Assembly (NCBI RefSeq): GCF_003012745.1
Contig: NZ_PXYK01000005.1
Span: forward strand, 1-64,000
Origin: Kumtagia ephedrae
GTDB lineage: Bacteria; Pseudomonadota; Alphaproteobacteria; Rhizobiales; Rhizobiaceae
Length of the DNA stretch: 64,000 nt
Reading direction: 5' to 3'
The notes beneath the pieces are model-generated. The model made no database searches, had not been told where the DNA came from, and saw only the letters and a list, made by a program, of their open reading frames with translations. Of this stretch, positions 63,281 to 64,000 are shown piece after piece (within the stretch, counting starts at the first letter, position 1; each line of letters begins with the position of its first letter). The position numbers were made by a program, and so were the translations under genes.

Positions 63281-64000
63281 CTACACGCGGTAGTACCGGT
63301 TCGCCCGCTTCTCGGCCTCTTCCATGGCCTCCTGCGGCGTCGCCTGCCCGGTCACCGCCTTGGCGTACATGTCGACCAGCACGTAGTCGGCCATGGTGGC
63401 GGCGGACGCATAGCCGAGAGGGCCGGCAAAGCCGTTCGGGCGCAGCGTCTCCGACGCCCTGGAATAGGCGGCGGCGTTCGGGTCGGACGTCCACACCGGA
63501 TTGTCGGCAAAGCCCTTGAGCGTTTGGCAGCAATAGCCGAGCGACTTCTCGATCCAGTTGGCCATCTGCTCCTGCTCGAACATGAACTGCAGATAGGCTT
63601 TCGCCGCATTCGGATAGGGCGTGTAATTGAAGACCACCGCCACCGTGGTCTGGTGCAGCTCCACCGACTGGCCGACCGGACCGATCGGCAGGTTGGTGGT
63701 GCGGATATCCTTGGCGATCTCGGCAAGCTTCGGATCGTTGTCCTTGTTGATCTGCGCGGTCCGGTAGGCCGAGATGCCGTTGGCGATGACGCCGAGCTCG
63801 CCGGCCAGGAAGGCGCGGTTGTTGTTGACGTCGAGCCAGCTCTCGGTGCCGGGGATGAAGGTCTTGTAGAGCTCCATCGCATATTCGATCGACTTCGCCG
63901 TCTCCGGGCTGTTGATGACGACCTTGCCGCCTTCGTCGACCATCCTGCCGCCATGGCTCCAGAGCAGCCAGTGGGCATAGTTGTTGCCGTCGCCGACGCC
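63281..64000 (-). CDS. Sugar ABC importer binding protein, C-terminal part (window edge)
   Basis: The last 239 residues of a family-1 (MalE/UgpB-like) sugar-binding protein; the N-terminus and signal peptide lie beyond the right edge, where the frame stays open. FLAGELGVIANGISAYR, PYPNAAKAYLQFMFEQEQM and the C-terminal EEAEKRANRYYR are typical. Upstream of the two permeases in transcription order, so it is their binding protein. Ligand unknown. Confidence 0.88.
   Translation of the reverse strand, partial: GVGDGNNYAHWLLWSHGGRMVDEGGKVVINSPETAKSIEYAMELYKTFIPGTESWLDVNNNRAFLAGELGVIANGISAYRTAQINKDNDPKLAEIAKDIRTTNLPIGPVGQSVELHQTTVAVVFNYTPYPNAAKAYLQFMFEQEQMANWIEKSLGYCCQTLKGFADNPVWTSDPNAAAYSRASETLRPNGFAGPLGYASAATMADYVLVDMYAKAVTGQATPQEAMEEAEKRANRYYRV

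Overview
The window is GC-rich, densely packed alphaproteobacterial chromosome. Gene content and style point to a plant-associated Rhizobiales, most like Mesorhizobium and its relatives: many sugar and amino-acid ABC importers, GntR-type regulators, operons joined by 4-base stop/start overlaps, a TPP-riboswitch-led thiCOSGED operon, a NasS-NasT nitrate system, and several families of GC-rich palindromic intergenic repeats. The genus is an inference from style; there is no rRNA or tRNA to anchor it.

Layout. 0-0.66 kb: the end of an insertion sequence (truncated transposase). 0.8-8.5 kb: a CoxE-type VWA protein, an amidohydrolase, small hypotheticals, a stand-alone ClpP-like protease, a GFA-family protein, and a minus-strand operon joining an FAD-Rieske oxidoreductase, an SDR-DoxX fusion and two membrane proteins. 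8.6-27.8 kb: a large carbohydrate locus that I read as D-apiose catabolism. The plus strand carries a periplasmic binding protein, two permeases and an ATPase, then candidates for apnO, apsD, apnL and oiaK, then a second importer whose ATPase and one permease are fused in one polypeptide. The minus strand carries a GntR regulator, a RuBisCO-like protein, a second ApnO paralogue and a xylose-isomerase-like TIM barrel. D-apiose would be oxidised to the lactone (ApsD), opened (ApnL), isomerised and oxidised (ApnO), phosphorylated (OiaK) and cleaved or decarboxylated by the RuBisCO-like enzyme.

27.8-38.5 kb: nitrate assimilation on the minus strand (transporter, nirB, nirD, nasA, nasS, nasT). The transporter gene is preceded by a sigma-54-type promoter, ANTAR-type hairpins and an intrinsic terminator. 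Two plus-strand toxin-antitoxin modules (HicAB and RES-Xre) sit inside this cluster. 38.6-54.6 kb: tryptophan/kynurenine catabolism: a KynB-like formamidase, a 2-aminobenzoate-CoA-ligase-like enzyme, KynA, a branched-chain-type ABC importer, then KynU in an operon with a TrpXYZ-type importer, and a divergent GntR regulator coupled to a PLP enzyme. Between the two halves, at 47.2-49.5 kb, sits a compositionally foreign STAND-like ATPase with a HEPN-like C-terminus, a candidate defence gene.

55.6-61.2 kb: TPP riboswitch and thiC-thiO-thiS-thiG-thiE-thiD. 61.3-64 kb: two MalFG-type sugar permeases and the C-terminal part of their binding protein, running off the window. No tRNA, rRNA, CRISPR array or replication origin was seen.
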